The notes beneath the pieces were generated by a model. It did not search any database. It was not told the origin of the DNA and saw only the letters and a program-made list of their open reading frames with translations. The translations under genes were made by a program, and so were the position numbers. Below are positions 1 to 6,766 of a DNA stretch of 13,454 nucleotides, one piece after another (within the stretch, counting starts at the first letter, position 1; each line of letters starts with the position of its first letter). Source of the DNA: Acidimicrobiales bacterium (GTDB lineage: Bacteria; Actinomycetota; Acidimicrobiia; Acidimicrobiales; RAAP-2); contig JADGOF010000022.1 of assembly GCA_017883105.1 (NCBI GenBank), forward strand, positions 1-13,454. Reading direction: 5' to 3'.

Positions 1-223
1 GAAGTGAGTTGGAGGCCACCGTCTTTGGCGGCTGATGTGAGCGCCAGTCACGGGCGGCGACAAACAACCCCCGACTCGAGCGTCACCGATCATTCCATCC
101 GGACACCGGAGCCATCAATCGATCCCGGGGGCTGATCGCACAGATCGACGGCTCTGGATTGTCGAGTTCGATTTCCGAACGTCAGGTTCGACGTCGCGAG
201 TCGATCGCACGAGCGCAACCGAC

Positions 224-240
224 GTGCCGTTCTGCGCTGA
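224..240 (+). repeat. 17-base direct repeat, left copy
   Basis: GTGCCGTTCTGCGCTGA occurs here and again at 6542-6558 in the same orientation. The similarity reaches beyond the exact core: GAGCGC lies 7 bases upstream here and 8 upstream in the other copy, and GGCGACG begins exactly 10 bases after the core in both. The two copies bracket the NERD-yhaO-yhaN block. This could be an attachment-site duplication, the remains of two copies of one element, or a shared noncoding motif. Confidence 0.6.
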
Positions 241-442
241 AGGTCGAGAGGCGACGGCCGTCATTCTGGCGCGTCGTTCGGTGCTCCCTGCAATGCGCCC
301 GATCGCCGACTCGGCGCTCGTCAAGTAGGGCGCCAGGGGCCTTTCGGCGCAATATTGTGCGCTCACCGCTGGTTAGCCAAAGGCATCGGGCGGACGATAG
401 AAAGGAAGTCTGATCTCGGTCTCCCGCCACAAATGCTGCCCA

Positions 443-460
443 CGGCCAGTCAAGTGGCCG
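443..460 (-). terminator. possible terminator hairpin after yhaN-like gene
   Basis: A perfect 6-base inverted repeat (CGGCCA, six-base loop, TGGCCG) lies 9 bases beyond the yhaN stop in its direction of transcription. No U-run follows on the minus strand, so it is not a classical intrinsic terminator. Stems without U-runs are often predicted as terminators in high-GC actinobacteria. Confidence 0.35.
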
Positions 461-469
461 GCTTCGGGA

Positions 470-3400
470 TCAGCCCCCTTTTAGGGCACGGGTGCTGGCG
501 AGGGTGGGCCCGAGGACATCTCTTGCCAACTCTAGGACCCGGGTGTGGTGAGTGAAGAGGAGGACTTGGGTGGAATGTCCGAGATCGGCCAGGGCACGAA
601 GAGCAGCAAGCGTCCGGTCGTCGTCGAAGTTCACCAGAATGTCGTCGACGACGACCGGCATGGCACCGTGGTGAGTCACCGCTTCCTCGATCGCCCCTAA
701 GCGGAGGGCCCACCACAGCTGGTCGCCGACCCCGGTCGACAGTTCGCCGAGCTGCTTCTCGACCCCGTCGTCAGATCGAATCGTGAGCTGGACCCCGCCG
801 CCCTCTTCCTCGGTCCCGATTGTCACGTAGTGCCCGCCAGTGACTTCTTGTAGATAGTGGCTGCCTGCGCTGATAATCGGGTCCTGATTTGCTGCCGCGA
901 ACCGCCGGACTGCCTCGTCGGCGAGATAGCGGGCCAACAGGAGACGGGCGCAGGCGCCCCCTGCTTCCACTGCTTCGCTGAGGGCGAGGTCTGCCCGCTC
1001 AAGGGCGTCTGCCGCCGCCTCAGAGCCATCCATCACCGCAAGCTGCTGACGCAGGTCCCGCTCGGTATCGTTGGCGGAAACGATTGACTCATCCAGGGTC
1101 GCGATGGCCTCGCTCGACTGGGTCACCTCGGCATCGAGCGCAGGGATATCTCGCTCAGCGAGCACAGCGACGAATTCGTCGACGGTGCGCCCCGGGGCTT
1201 GCTGGGCGAGCTGATCGTCGAGGGTGTGCAGGCGCGTGTCGGCCGCGGCGACTCCGACGGAGCGTTCAGCTGCCGGACCCAGTTCAGGGAGGTTCGAGAT
1301 GCCGGCGTCGCTGGCGAGCCTTTTGAGTTCGGCATCGACAGCCACGAGGGCGGTACGCGCACCCTCAAGTTCGGCGACCGCGTCCTCGCGCACATCGAGA
1401 AGCGCCCGGCGCGCCCGCTCAGCGCCCTCAGCTGTCGTGGCGCGGGCCGCAAGTATACGAGCGCAATCGCCAGGTGGCTCGGGAGAGATGTCGGACGCGA
1501 CTTGTCGCAGTGCCTCCAGCTCGGTGAGGAAGGCTTCGCATCGCCTGTCGATGCCGGCGATACGCCTTGACTTTTCCGCCATATCGGAGAGGTGGACGGC
1601 CAGCTCTTCGAGGCGTGCGATTGTCGAGAGGGCCGCCTCAGGGCTCGACAGCGCGGTCCCGAAGGAGCCCAGCAGCTCGCGGAGGGCATCAGCGGCTGCC
1701 TGTTCGTCTTGACGAGCGGACTCGAGTGCGTCGGCGAACTTGGGGAGAGCGACCGCAAGGCGGCTTTGGCACTCAAGAGCTTCGGCGCGAGCGGTTGCGC
1801 GCTCGTCGAGCCGGTCGAGCACTGATTGAGATTGGAGGACCACGACATCAAGAAGCTCGCCGGTCGCAACGGTGGCCCCGAGGTCACCCAAGAGCTGTCC
1901 GAGCGCGTCGCGGTGGGCCCGACGTGTGGCGTTGAGCTGTTCTGCTTCCTGCTCTTGAGCCCTGCACCGGTCGTCGAGCGTCCGGAGTTCGCTGATCAAT
2001 CCGAGCCAGGCCCTGAGCCCATCCGGATCCTCTGAGGTTGCCGAGTCCGCCCACCGGCTCCGCCAGCTCTCGTAAGTGGACCTTGCCTCTGCCCTCAGAA
2101 GTTGCGCCTCGGCTCGGGCGGTTTCCTCTTGATCAATGGCGGCGTCGATGCCGGAGACCAGAGCCCGCCGTTCCTGGGCCCGTTCAGCCTCCTTCCACAT
2201 CCGGTCGGCTGCGTCATCAGCATGACGGGTGCGCTCCTCGTAGGTTCCGGCCAAGTCGGCGTCGCTACTCCATTCCGTCCCCTCACCGGCGACAAGTGCG
2301 TGTTCGAGCCAGGCAGCCCGCACCAAGCGCCAGGTTTCATCGCGAACATTTCGTCGGTCAGTGATCTCCTCCTCGCTGGGGGTCGTGCCGGCCACGTCGA
2401 ACAACGCAAGCTTGGCGGCGAGTTCACGGCGACTGGTCTCGAGTTCGCCGGCGCGCGCCAGCTGGACGGCTGCTGTTGCCTCGATCTCAGACAGGCTTTG
2501 GGAGATTCGGGCGACTTCTTCCTCGCTCGGACTCGGTTGGCCAAGAGCCTCAGCAACGCGATCGGGCTCCAACCTCAGCCGGCCGGCGGTCTGTGCCAGT
2601 GTCGCTCGGTCGCTCTCTAGGCTGGACCGGGCCATGGCCACCCGCTCGTCCAGGTCGCCGCGATTTCGCGTGGCGGACAAGGCGGCACGCAACGGCTCAG
2701 GGTCGACGTGCGGACCGTACTCGGCGAGCAAGCCAGCCACTTCCTCAAGATCAGCCGACGCCGTCTCCACCTCCCGAGCCGCCTGTTCGGCTGCAGCCCG
2801 TGAGCTGTTCCAGCGGTCGCGTGCCGGAGCGAAGGCTGCGCGACCGGCGACCACTGTGCCCACTTCGTCGAATGAGCTGGTGGCCGGCTGCCCATCGCTA
2901 AGCACTGCGAGGAGGGAGTACGCCGCCTGCTCAGCCGAGCGACACCCCTCGTCCAAGCCAGCACGGTCGGACGAGTCGGTCTCGTAAGCCCCGATCCGCT
3001 CGGCGATAGCTCGGATCCGCTCGGCTCGGTCGAGAAGCGGCTGGTCAACTGCGATGTCGGCGAGCTTCTCGTCTTGAATGACTACCCGTTGCTCTACGGC
3101 GGCGCACTCAGCCTCGAGGTCTGCCCTACGGCTCATCGCGTCCTGAACCCGCTCGCCCCAACTCCCAGGCTCTACGGGTCCCCCCGCGTCGAGTATCCCT
3201 CGCTCGGCCATCACCGTTGCCCGTGCTGCCAGGACCGGGAGGACCGTACGCAGCGTGACCAACCTGTCTCGCTCGGCACGCAGCTCTGTGCGCCGGTCGA
3301 TGAGGGAGACGAGGTCATCGACGGCGTGTTTGTGCTCCTTGCGCACCCGTTCGTAGCTGGTGGGCAGGACCGAGTGTCGCCGGACCTCTTCGCGCGCCGC

Positions 3401-3967
3401 GCTGGCCGCCAGCAGGCGTTCGTTCACCTTCTGGAGCCTTCCGCGAGGGCGGTAGAGGCTCGCCGATTCGGAAGCGAGCCCGTCCAACACCTCGCCCAGG
3501 CTCGCCCGCCCCAGCCCGGCGGCGAATACAGCCACCTCGACTACCCCGCCGGACCGGAGGAGGTCCTTAGTGCGGTTCACGAGCTCGTCGCGGCCCAGTG
3601 TGTAGAGCGAGCGGTAATCCTCCTCCCCGCGCCCGCCGAGGATCTCAGCCCACCGGCCCGGTGACACCGGTTCGTTGGTCGTTGCGTCCACCAGGTCGTC
3701 GTTCCTGCGCTTGTAGCGGATGACCTCGAGCGGGTTTCCGGCGTCGTCCATGATCCGAGCCCCGAGGCGCATCGAAGGCTTGGGATGGACGAAGTCGTAG
3801 GGGGTACGCAATTCGATACCGAAGAGGAGATTGGCGATGGCCTCGCGCGCCGTAGTCTTGCCCGCTTCGTTTGGTCCGAATATTACCTGGAGGCCGGGGC
3901 CGTCGAGGTCGAGGACCGTGTCGGTGAAAGGGCCAAAAGCGGTGAGGTTGAGGCGCTCAATCCTCAT
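470..3967 (-). CDS. yhaN: YhaN-like AAA ATPase (Rad50/SbcC-type, coiled coil)
   Basis: An SMC/Rad50-like ATPase of 1165 residues that should partner the YhaO-type nuclease encoded just upstream, using ATP to control DNA-end processing. The N-terminus (RIERLNLTAFGPF) is the usual opening of this family. Walker A is GPNEAGKT at 31-38. A long Glu/Arg/Ala-rich segment, roughly 200-1000, should form the coiled coil. At the C-terminus come an ABC-type signature (LSTGVGDQLWW, near 1076), Walker B with VVVDDILVNFDDD (near 1105-1117) and an H-loop FTHH (near 1138). I see no CxxC zinc hook, unlike classical SbcC/Rad50. B. subtilis YhaN is a little under 1000 residues, so this one is long. The ATG at 3967 is chosen because the family N-terminus begins there; the 67 codons open upstream overlap the yhaO frame and look spurious. 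It overlaps the yhaO end by 11 bases and has only a weak ribosome site, so translational coupling is likely. Family call sure; function inferred. Confidence 0.9.
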   Translation of the reverse strand: MRIERLNLTAFGPFTDTVLDLDGPGLQVIFGPNEAGKTTAREAIANLLFGIELRTPYDFVHPKPSMRLGARIMDDAGNPLEVIRYKRRNDDLVDATTNEPVSPGRWAEILGGRGEEDYRSLYTLGRDELVNRTKDLLRSGGVVEVAVFAAGLGRASLGEVLDGLASESASLYRPRGRLQKVNERLLAASAAREEVRRHSVLPTSYERVRKEHKHAVDDLVSLIDRRTELRAERDRLVTLRTVLPVLAARATVMAERGILDAGGPVEPGSWGERVQDAMSRRADLEAECAAVEQRVVIQDEKLADIAVDQPLLDRAERIRAIAERIGAYETDSSDRAGLDEGCRSAEQAAYSLLAVLSDGQPATSSFDEVGTVVAGRAAFAPARDRWNSSRAAAEQAAREVETASADLEEVAGLLAEYGPHVDPEPLRAALSATRNRGDLDERVAMARSSLESDRATLAQTAGRLRLEPDRVAEALGQPSPSEEEVARISQSLSEIEATAAVQLARAGELETSRRELAAKLALFDVAGTTPSEEEITDRRNVRDETWRLVRAAWLEHALVAGEGTEWSSDADLAGTYEERTRHADDAADRMWKEAERAQERRALVSGIDAAIDQEETARAEAQLLRAEARSTYESWRSRWADSATSEDPDGLRAWLGLISELRTLDDRCRAQEQEAEQLNATRRAHRDALGQLLGDLGATVATGELLDVVVLQSQSVLDRLDERATARAEALECQSRLAVALPKFADALESARQDEQAAADALRELLGSFGTALSSPEAALSTIARLEELAVHLSDMAEKSRRIAGIDRRCEAFLTELEALRQVASDISPEPPGDCARILAARATTAEGAERARRALLDVREDAVAELEGARTALVAVDAELKRLASDAGISNLPELGPAAERSVGVAAADTRLHTLDDQLAQQAPGRTVDEFVAVLAERDIPALDAEVTQSSEAIATLDESIVSANDTERDLRQQLAVMDGSEAAADALERADLALSEAVEAGGACARLLLARYLADEAVRRFAAANQDPIISAGSHYLQEVTGGHYVTIGTEEEGGGVQLTIRSDDGVEKQLGELSTGVGDQLWWALRLGAIEEAVTHHGAMPVVVDDILVNFDDDRTLAALRALADLGHSTQVLLFTHHTRVLELARDVLGPTLASTRALKGG

Positions 3968-5234
3968 CTGCCGACACCGAACTCGTGAGGAGGCTGGTGA
4001 GAAGCTCAGCCGCGTCCTCGAGCGCCTGGCCCAGCTCTTCGGGCCCGAGGATTTCGTCGTCTTCGGACTCGGCGGCCGCTCGGAGGTCCTTGCGCAGGTC
4101 GCGTAGGAGATCCAGGGACGGATCCTTTCGCTCCAAGGCGGCAACGGGGTCCGCCTGCAGCTCGGCAAGGACGGCGGCGATCTCGGCCAGCGGCCCGGCC
4201 GACCCGGTCAAAGGGCGCTGCGAGGAGTCGCTCGTGGCGACAACGACCTTCTCGATCCAGACTGCAGAGCCGCCCAAGGAGAGTCCGATGGCGCGGACCT
4301 CGTTTCGCAGCCAGTCTGGGCGGGCGCGTAGCATCCGGTTGTACTCAGTCTCGCCGACCAGGGTGACGCGGAGCGCACACGTCTCGCCTGTTGCAGCGAC
4401 CAATGCCGAAAGTTGGGCCTGGCAGCGCTCCAGGCATTCATCGGTCGAACCTGCGCCCGAGAGGTCCAATTTCGTGTGCTCCCAGCGCACAACGTCGAGG
4501 GTAAGGGCTTCTTCGGCCGGCACCCCGTCAGTGAACGTGACCAGGGTGGCGCCCTTCGGCCCGGTCTCCTTGGCATGGCGACCCTGGAGATTGCCCGGAA
4601 AGACAACGAGGGGATCGGTTTCGACCACCCGGCGTTGGTGGACGTGTCCGAGGGCCCAATAGTCGTATCCCTTGGCCCGAAGTCCGTCAATGGTGCAAGG
4701 CGCGTAAGGCTCGTGGCCGGGAGCGCCGGTGAAGCACGTGTGGAGCATGCCGATGTTGACCAGGTTGGGCTCGGCCTGTGGATAGGAGGCGGCGAGGTCG
4801 GTGAGCACCGCCCGGGTGGCGTAGCTCTGACCGTGAACGGCCACGCCGAGGTCTTCGAACGTCTTGGTCGCCGCCCTTTCGGCGGGAAGGGAAGTCGTGT
4901 TGGGAGGGAGGTGAAGCTGCTTGGTCAGGCTGCTGGCCGCGTCGTGGTTTCCGTAGAGGAGGACTACTGGGATCCCGGCCTCGTTCAGCTCTGCGAGCCG
5001 CGCCACCACGAAGAGCCCCGTGTTGTAATCGCGCCAATCCCCGTCGTAGAGATCGCCGGCAATCAGAACAAGATGGACCTGGCGCTCTATCGCCGTGGTC
5101 ACGAGGTTCTCCATGGCTCGACGGGTGGCCGAGCGCAACTCGTCGACTGGGGCGCCCTCATAGGCGACGAGCCCGTGTAGCGGGCTGTCGACGTGGAGAT
5201 CGGCTGCATGAAGCACCCTCAATTCGTCTGCCAT
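3957..5234 (-). CDS. yhaO: YhaO-like metallophosphoesterase nuclease (Mre11/SbcD-type)
   Basis: A 425-residue calcineurin-like phosphoesterase of the Mre11/SbcD/YhaO group, expected to be a metal-dependent DNA nuclease working with the YhaN-like ATPase. All metal-binding motifs are intact: HAADLH (9-14), GDLYD (60-64), GNHD (95-98), MLHT (163-166) and GHVH (196-199). The opening, with DSPLHGL after the first motif, is typical of YhaO. The C-terminal ~100 residues are acidic and helical and may be the ATPase-contact region. The ATG at 5234 is fixed by a strong AAGGAGGTG ribosome site and by the family N-terminus; the frame stays open further upstream but that part has no family resemblance. 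The stop lies inside the start of the yhaN-like gene. A 137-base gap with two dyads separates it from the NERD gene, so it may have its own promoter. Family certain; substrate unknown. Confidence 0.92.
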   Translation of the reverse strand: MADELRVLHAADLHVDSPLHGLVAYEGAPVDELRSATRRAMENLVTTAIERQVHLVLIAGDLYDGDWRDYNTGLFVVARLAELNEAGIPVVLLYGNHDAASSLTKQLHLPPNTTSLPAERAATKTFEDLGVAVHGQSYATRAVLTDLAASYPQAEPNLVNIGMLHTCFTGAPGHEPYAPCTIDGLRAKGYDYWALGHVHQRRVVETDPLVVFPGNLQGRHAKETGPKGATLVTFTDGVPAEEALTLDVVRWEHTKLDLSGAGSTDECLERCQAQLSALVAATGETCALRVTLVGETEYNRMLRARPDWLRNEVRAIGLSLGGSAVWIEKVVVATSDSSQRPLTGSAGPLAEIAAVLAELQADPVAALERKDPSLDLLRDLRKDLRAAAESEDDEILGPEELGQALEDAAELLTSLLTSSVSADED

Positions 5235-5236
5235 TT

Positions 5237-5245
5237 CACCTCCTT
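5237..5245 (-). promoter_or_regulatory. strong ribosome binding site for yhaO-like gene
   Basis: On the minus strand AAGGAGGTG precedes the ATG by two bases (GGAGG core about five bases from ATG). It is the best Shine-Dalgarno match in the window and decides the start at 5234 over upstream in-frame codons. Confidence 0.85.
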
Positions 5246-5283
5246 GAGTGCATCGGCCAGGATGCCACGTAATGCAGAATCTT

Positions 5284-5316
5284 GCCGGTGCTCCGCCGGC
5301 CGGTATCCCCGGGGAT
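5284..5316. promoter_or_regulatory. paired dyads between NERD gene and yhaO-like gene
   Basis: Two inverted repeats lie back to back: GCCGG/CCGGC with a 7-base loop (5284-5300), and the perfect 12-base palindrome ATCCCCGGGGAT (5305-5316). They sit 50-82 bases before the yhaO start and 56 or more beyond the NERD stop. They could be an operator for yhaO/yhaN or a terminator of the NERD transcript; no U-run follows on the minus strand. Confidence 0.3.
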
Positions 5317-5371
5317 CGGAGTGAGACAGGTTTGTTCTCGCTCGGTGCGTCCCAGCCGAGGCGGGATCTGG

Positions 5372-6418
5372 CTAGAAGATCGACGCGGTTAGGAGCCCGA
5401 CGCCGATCAGCACCATCCCTGTGAATGCTGCCGTCCAGCCGAGAGTGGCTCGACGGATCGGACGCCACTGAGTTGCTAGCAATCCCAAGACTAGAGCGAC
5501 GACGAACCTTGGGATCTCGATTCGCCAATCGTGGTCGGCGACAATGAACGTGAAGGAGTAGATGGCAGCGGTCGCGCCGAGAAGGGGCATAATCATCCAC
5601 CCCAAGAAGAACTGCCATAGTGTAGGTATCTCCGCTGCGGTCTCCGCGTCCTCTGCGTCGCGTTTGGCAACTTGTTCGGCTAGCAACGCGAATGTTTGGT
5701 CGATCGTGATTCTTGCTACGCCTGTATCAGGAAGTGTTCGGAGCCACTGTGCCAGGTACGCCCCGTGCACGACCACGGTCTTGGCACTGGGGCTCTTGCG
5801 CCAACCGGCGTCGCCTTCCTCCCTCTTGCCGTGCAAGACCACGACGGAGGCGACCGGTATGTTGATTCCCGCAGCAGCGAGCCATCCTGCGAGGTCCCTG
5901 GCATTTCGACGACACTGCGTCTCGGCTCTGGATCTACTGTCTTCCATGAAGGATTGACCATGCTCAAGCGGCCAGGGGCTCGTGCTCCATTTGGTCTCAA
6001 CGACCAGCATGCCACCGGGACCCACGCAGATGTGGTCGATATCCCATGCTCCATCAAGTTTAAGTCCGTTGACCACACGTCAGCCCCGTCGCTTGAGCTT
6101 CCGGAGGTCCTGAGACGTCCAAGACTCGGCAACCACCCCCATGGACGTGGAAGCCGCACCGCTCCAGATCACGACAAAAAGCACATCGAGCCAAGGGCCC
6201 GTGGCGATCGATGCGCCCAACACGATTCCACGCCCAGTTCCGTGAGTCTTCCAAACCCACAATAGGGATCCAAGGAGCATGACCACGGGACCGGATATGA
6301 GGAGCCCCCAGTCCCTTTTGACGAGGGGGATTACCTGGTCTCTCCAGACGAGTCCCCTCGCATAGCGACCAGATCTACTGCTTGAAGCCAGTGCGTGTGT
6401 CCGCAGCGCATTGGGCAT
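5372..6418 (-). pseudogene. membrane NERD-domain protein, interrupted by in-frame TGA
   Basis: One reading frame of 349 codons runs from the ATG at 6418 to the TAG at 5372 and is broken only by a TGA at 6082-6080 (codon 113). The NERD (nuclease-related) domain spans the break: MGVVAESWTSQDLRKLKRRG, stop, then RVVNGLKLDGAWDIDH and GPGGMLVVETKW. D128, E141 and K143 make the D-ExK-like core of the fold. In actinobacterial NERD proteins as I remember them, the interrupted position is tryptophan (RRGWRVV), so one TGG-to-TGA change explains the break. Two membrane segments precede the domain (about 38-56 and 64-87); two or three follow (about 268-293, 304-316 and 324-347). A GTG lies one codon after the TGA (6076), so termination and restart could yield separate 112- and 234-residue pieces. 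The product is probably a membrane protein with a cytoplasmic nuclease-like domain. Recent nonsense mutation, sequencing error and programmed restart remain open. Confidence 0.75.
6080..6082 (-). other. in-frame TGA inside the NERD domain
   Basis: The context on the minus strand is GGC TGA CGT GTG. The base after the stop is C, the leakiest context for UGA. GTG follows one codon later in the same frame. Protein similarity to the NERD family continues without a gap on both sides, so there is no frameshift. Confidence 0.85.
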
Positions 6419-6541
6419 GAGTCTCTTGTCGGCAATATTTTCGGTTAACTAAATTTGCAGAATCATCTCGATGACCGGTTCGCGGCGTGGCACAAGCTGC
6501 CCGACGCCGAGAGTGCTCGCTGACCGCGAGCGCCCGCGTAG

Positions 6542-6558
6542 GTGCCGTTCTGCGCTGA
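6542..6558 (+). repeat. 17-base direct repeat, right copy
   Basis: An exact match to 224-240 in the same orientation, with the same GGCGACG motif at the same 10-base offset and GAGCGC just upstream. It lies between the NERD gene and gajA, so the two copies enclose about 6.3 kb carrying only the three minus-strand genes. Confidence 0.6.
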
Positions 6559-6616
6559 GGCCACGCTGGCGACGAGTGGACGTTCTGCTCTGGCGATCGG
6601 TCCGTGGGGGTCTAAT

Positions 6617-6766
6617 GTGAAAAGGTCTAGCGTCATATTGATGCCGGCAAAGGTATTGGAACTCGCCATGGCGCTAGGTGACTCGACCACTCTCACCACC
6701 CTCTGGATTCGCGAGGAGTTCGACGCCCAAGCGCGAAGCACCCGGAGGATCAGCGATGCGACTTGA
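6617..6766 (+). CDS. possible small leader gene upstream of gajA
   Basis: A 49-residue open frame starts at GTG 6617 after a GGGGG stretch with six-base spacing and ends at a TGA inside the gajA start region, an 11-base overlap. The protein is unrecognised. It contains a helix-prone middle (SVILMPAKVLELAMALG) and a charged tail (EEFDAQARSTRR). An ATG at 6641 is an alternative start. Overlap with the gajA ATG is what a translationally coupled operon gene would show, but an open frame this short is common by chance in GC-rich DNA. It may be a leader peptide, a small accessory gene or nothing. Confidence 0.3.
   Translation: MKRSSVILMPAKVLELAMALGDSTTLTTLWIREEFDAQARSTRRISDAT
6744..6748 (+). promoter_or_regulatory. 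ribosome binding site for gajA
   Basis: GGAGG lies seven bases before the ATG at 6756. It fixes the gajA start there and not at the in-frame upstream codon at 6678, whose extra 26 residues show no family resemblance. Confidence 0.75.

Larger units (their letters stand above)
1..469. other. gene-free flank downstream of the YhaN-like gene
   Basis: I see no convincing gene on either strand. The open frames here are short, overlap one another on both strands and give arginine- and serine-rich translations with no recognisable domain, as expected from high-GC noncoding DNA. The stretch holds one copy of a 17-base repeat (224-240), a GCGCA...TGCGC dyad around CAATATTG (347-362), a CGAAC...GTTCG dyad (176-190) and a hairpin just after the yhaN stop (443-460). 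It may be a degraded gene or an island boundary. Confidence 0.6.
6419..6755. promoter_or_regulatory. divergent spacer between NERD gene and Gabija
   Basis: The NERD gene starts leftward at 6418 and gajA rightward at 6756, so the promoters of both must lie here. An AT-rich patch (about 6432-6465, containing AATATTTT and GTTAAC) sits 15-45 bases before the NERD start and is the likeliest promoter region for that gene. I find no -35/-10 pair I would defend on either strand. The right half holds the second 17-base repeat copy and a possible small gene. Confidence 0.45.

Noticed and set aside
3968..4168. N-terminal extension of the YhaN-like gene by 67 codons
   Set aside because: The extra residues are Ser/Arg/Pro-rich, lie in another frame of the yhaO-like gene and precede a clean family N-terminus at 3967.
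5235..5618. N-terminal extension of the YhaO-like gene by 128 codons
   Set aside because: It would overlap the NERD gene, has no family resemblance, and the strong ribosome site at 5237-5245 marks the start at 5234.
6080..6082. Selenocysteine or reassigned UGA in the NERD gene
   Set aside because: Other genes here end in UGA, the expected residue is Trp rather than Cys, and I see no obvious selenocysteine-insertion hairpin. Mutation, leaky reading or restart are simpler.
347..6450. AATATTGC and TAACC motifs shared by the left flank and the spacer upstream of the NERD gene
   Set aside because: Short matches with different internal spacing, and in the opposite order relative to the 17-base repeat; chance is likely.
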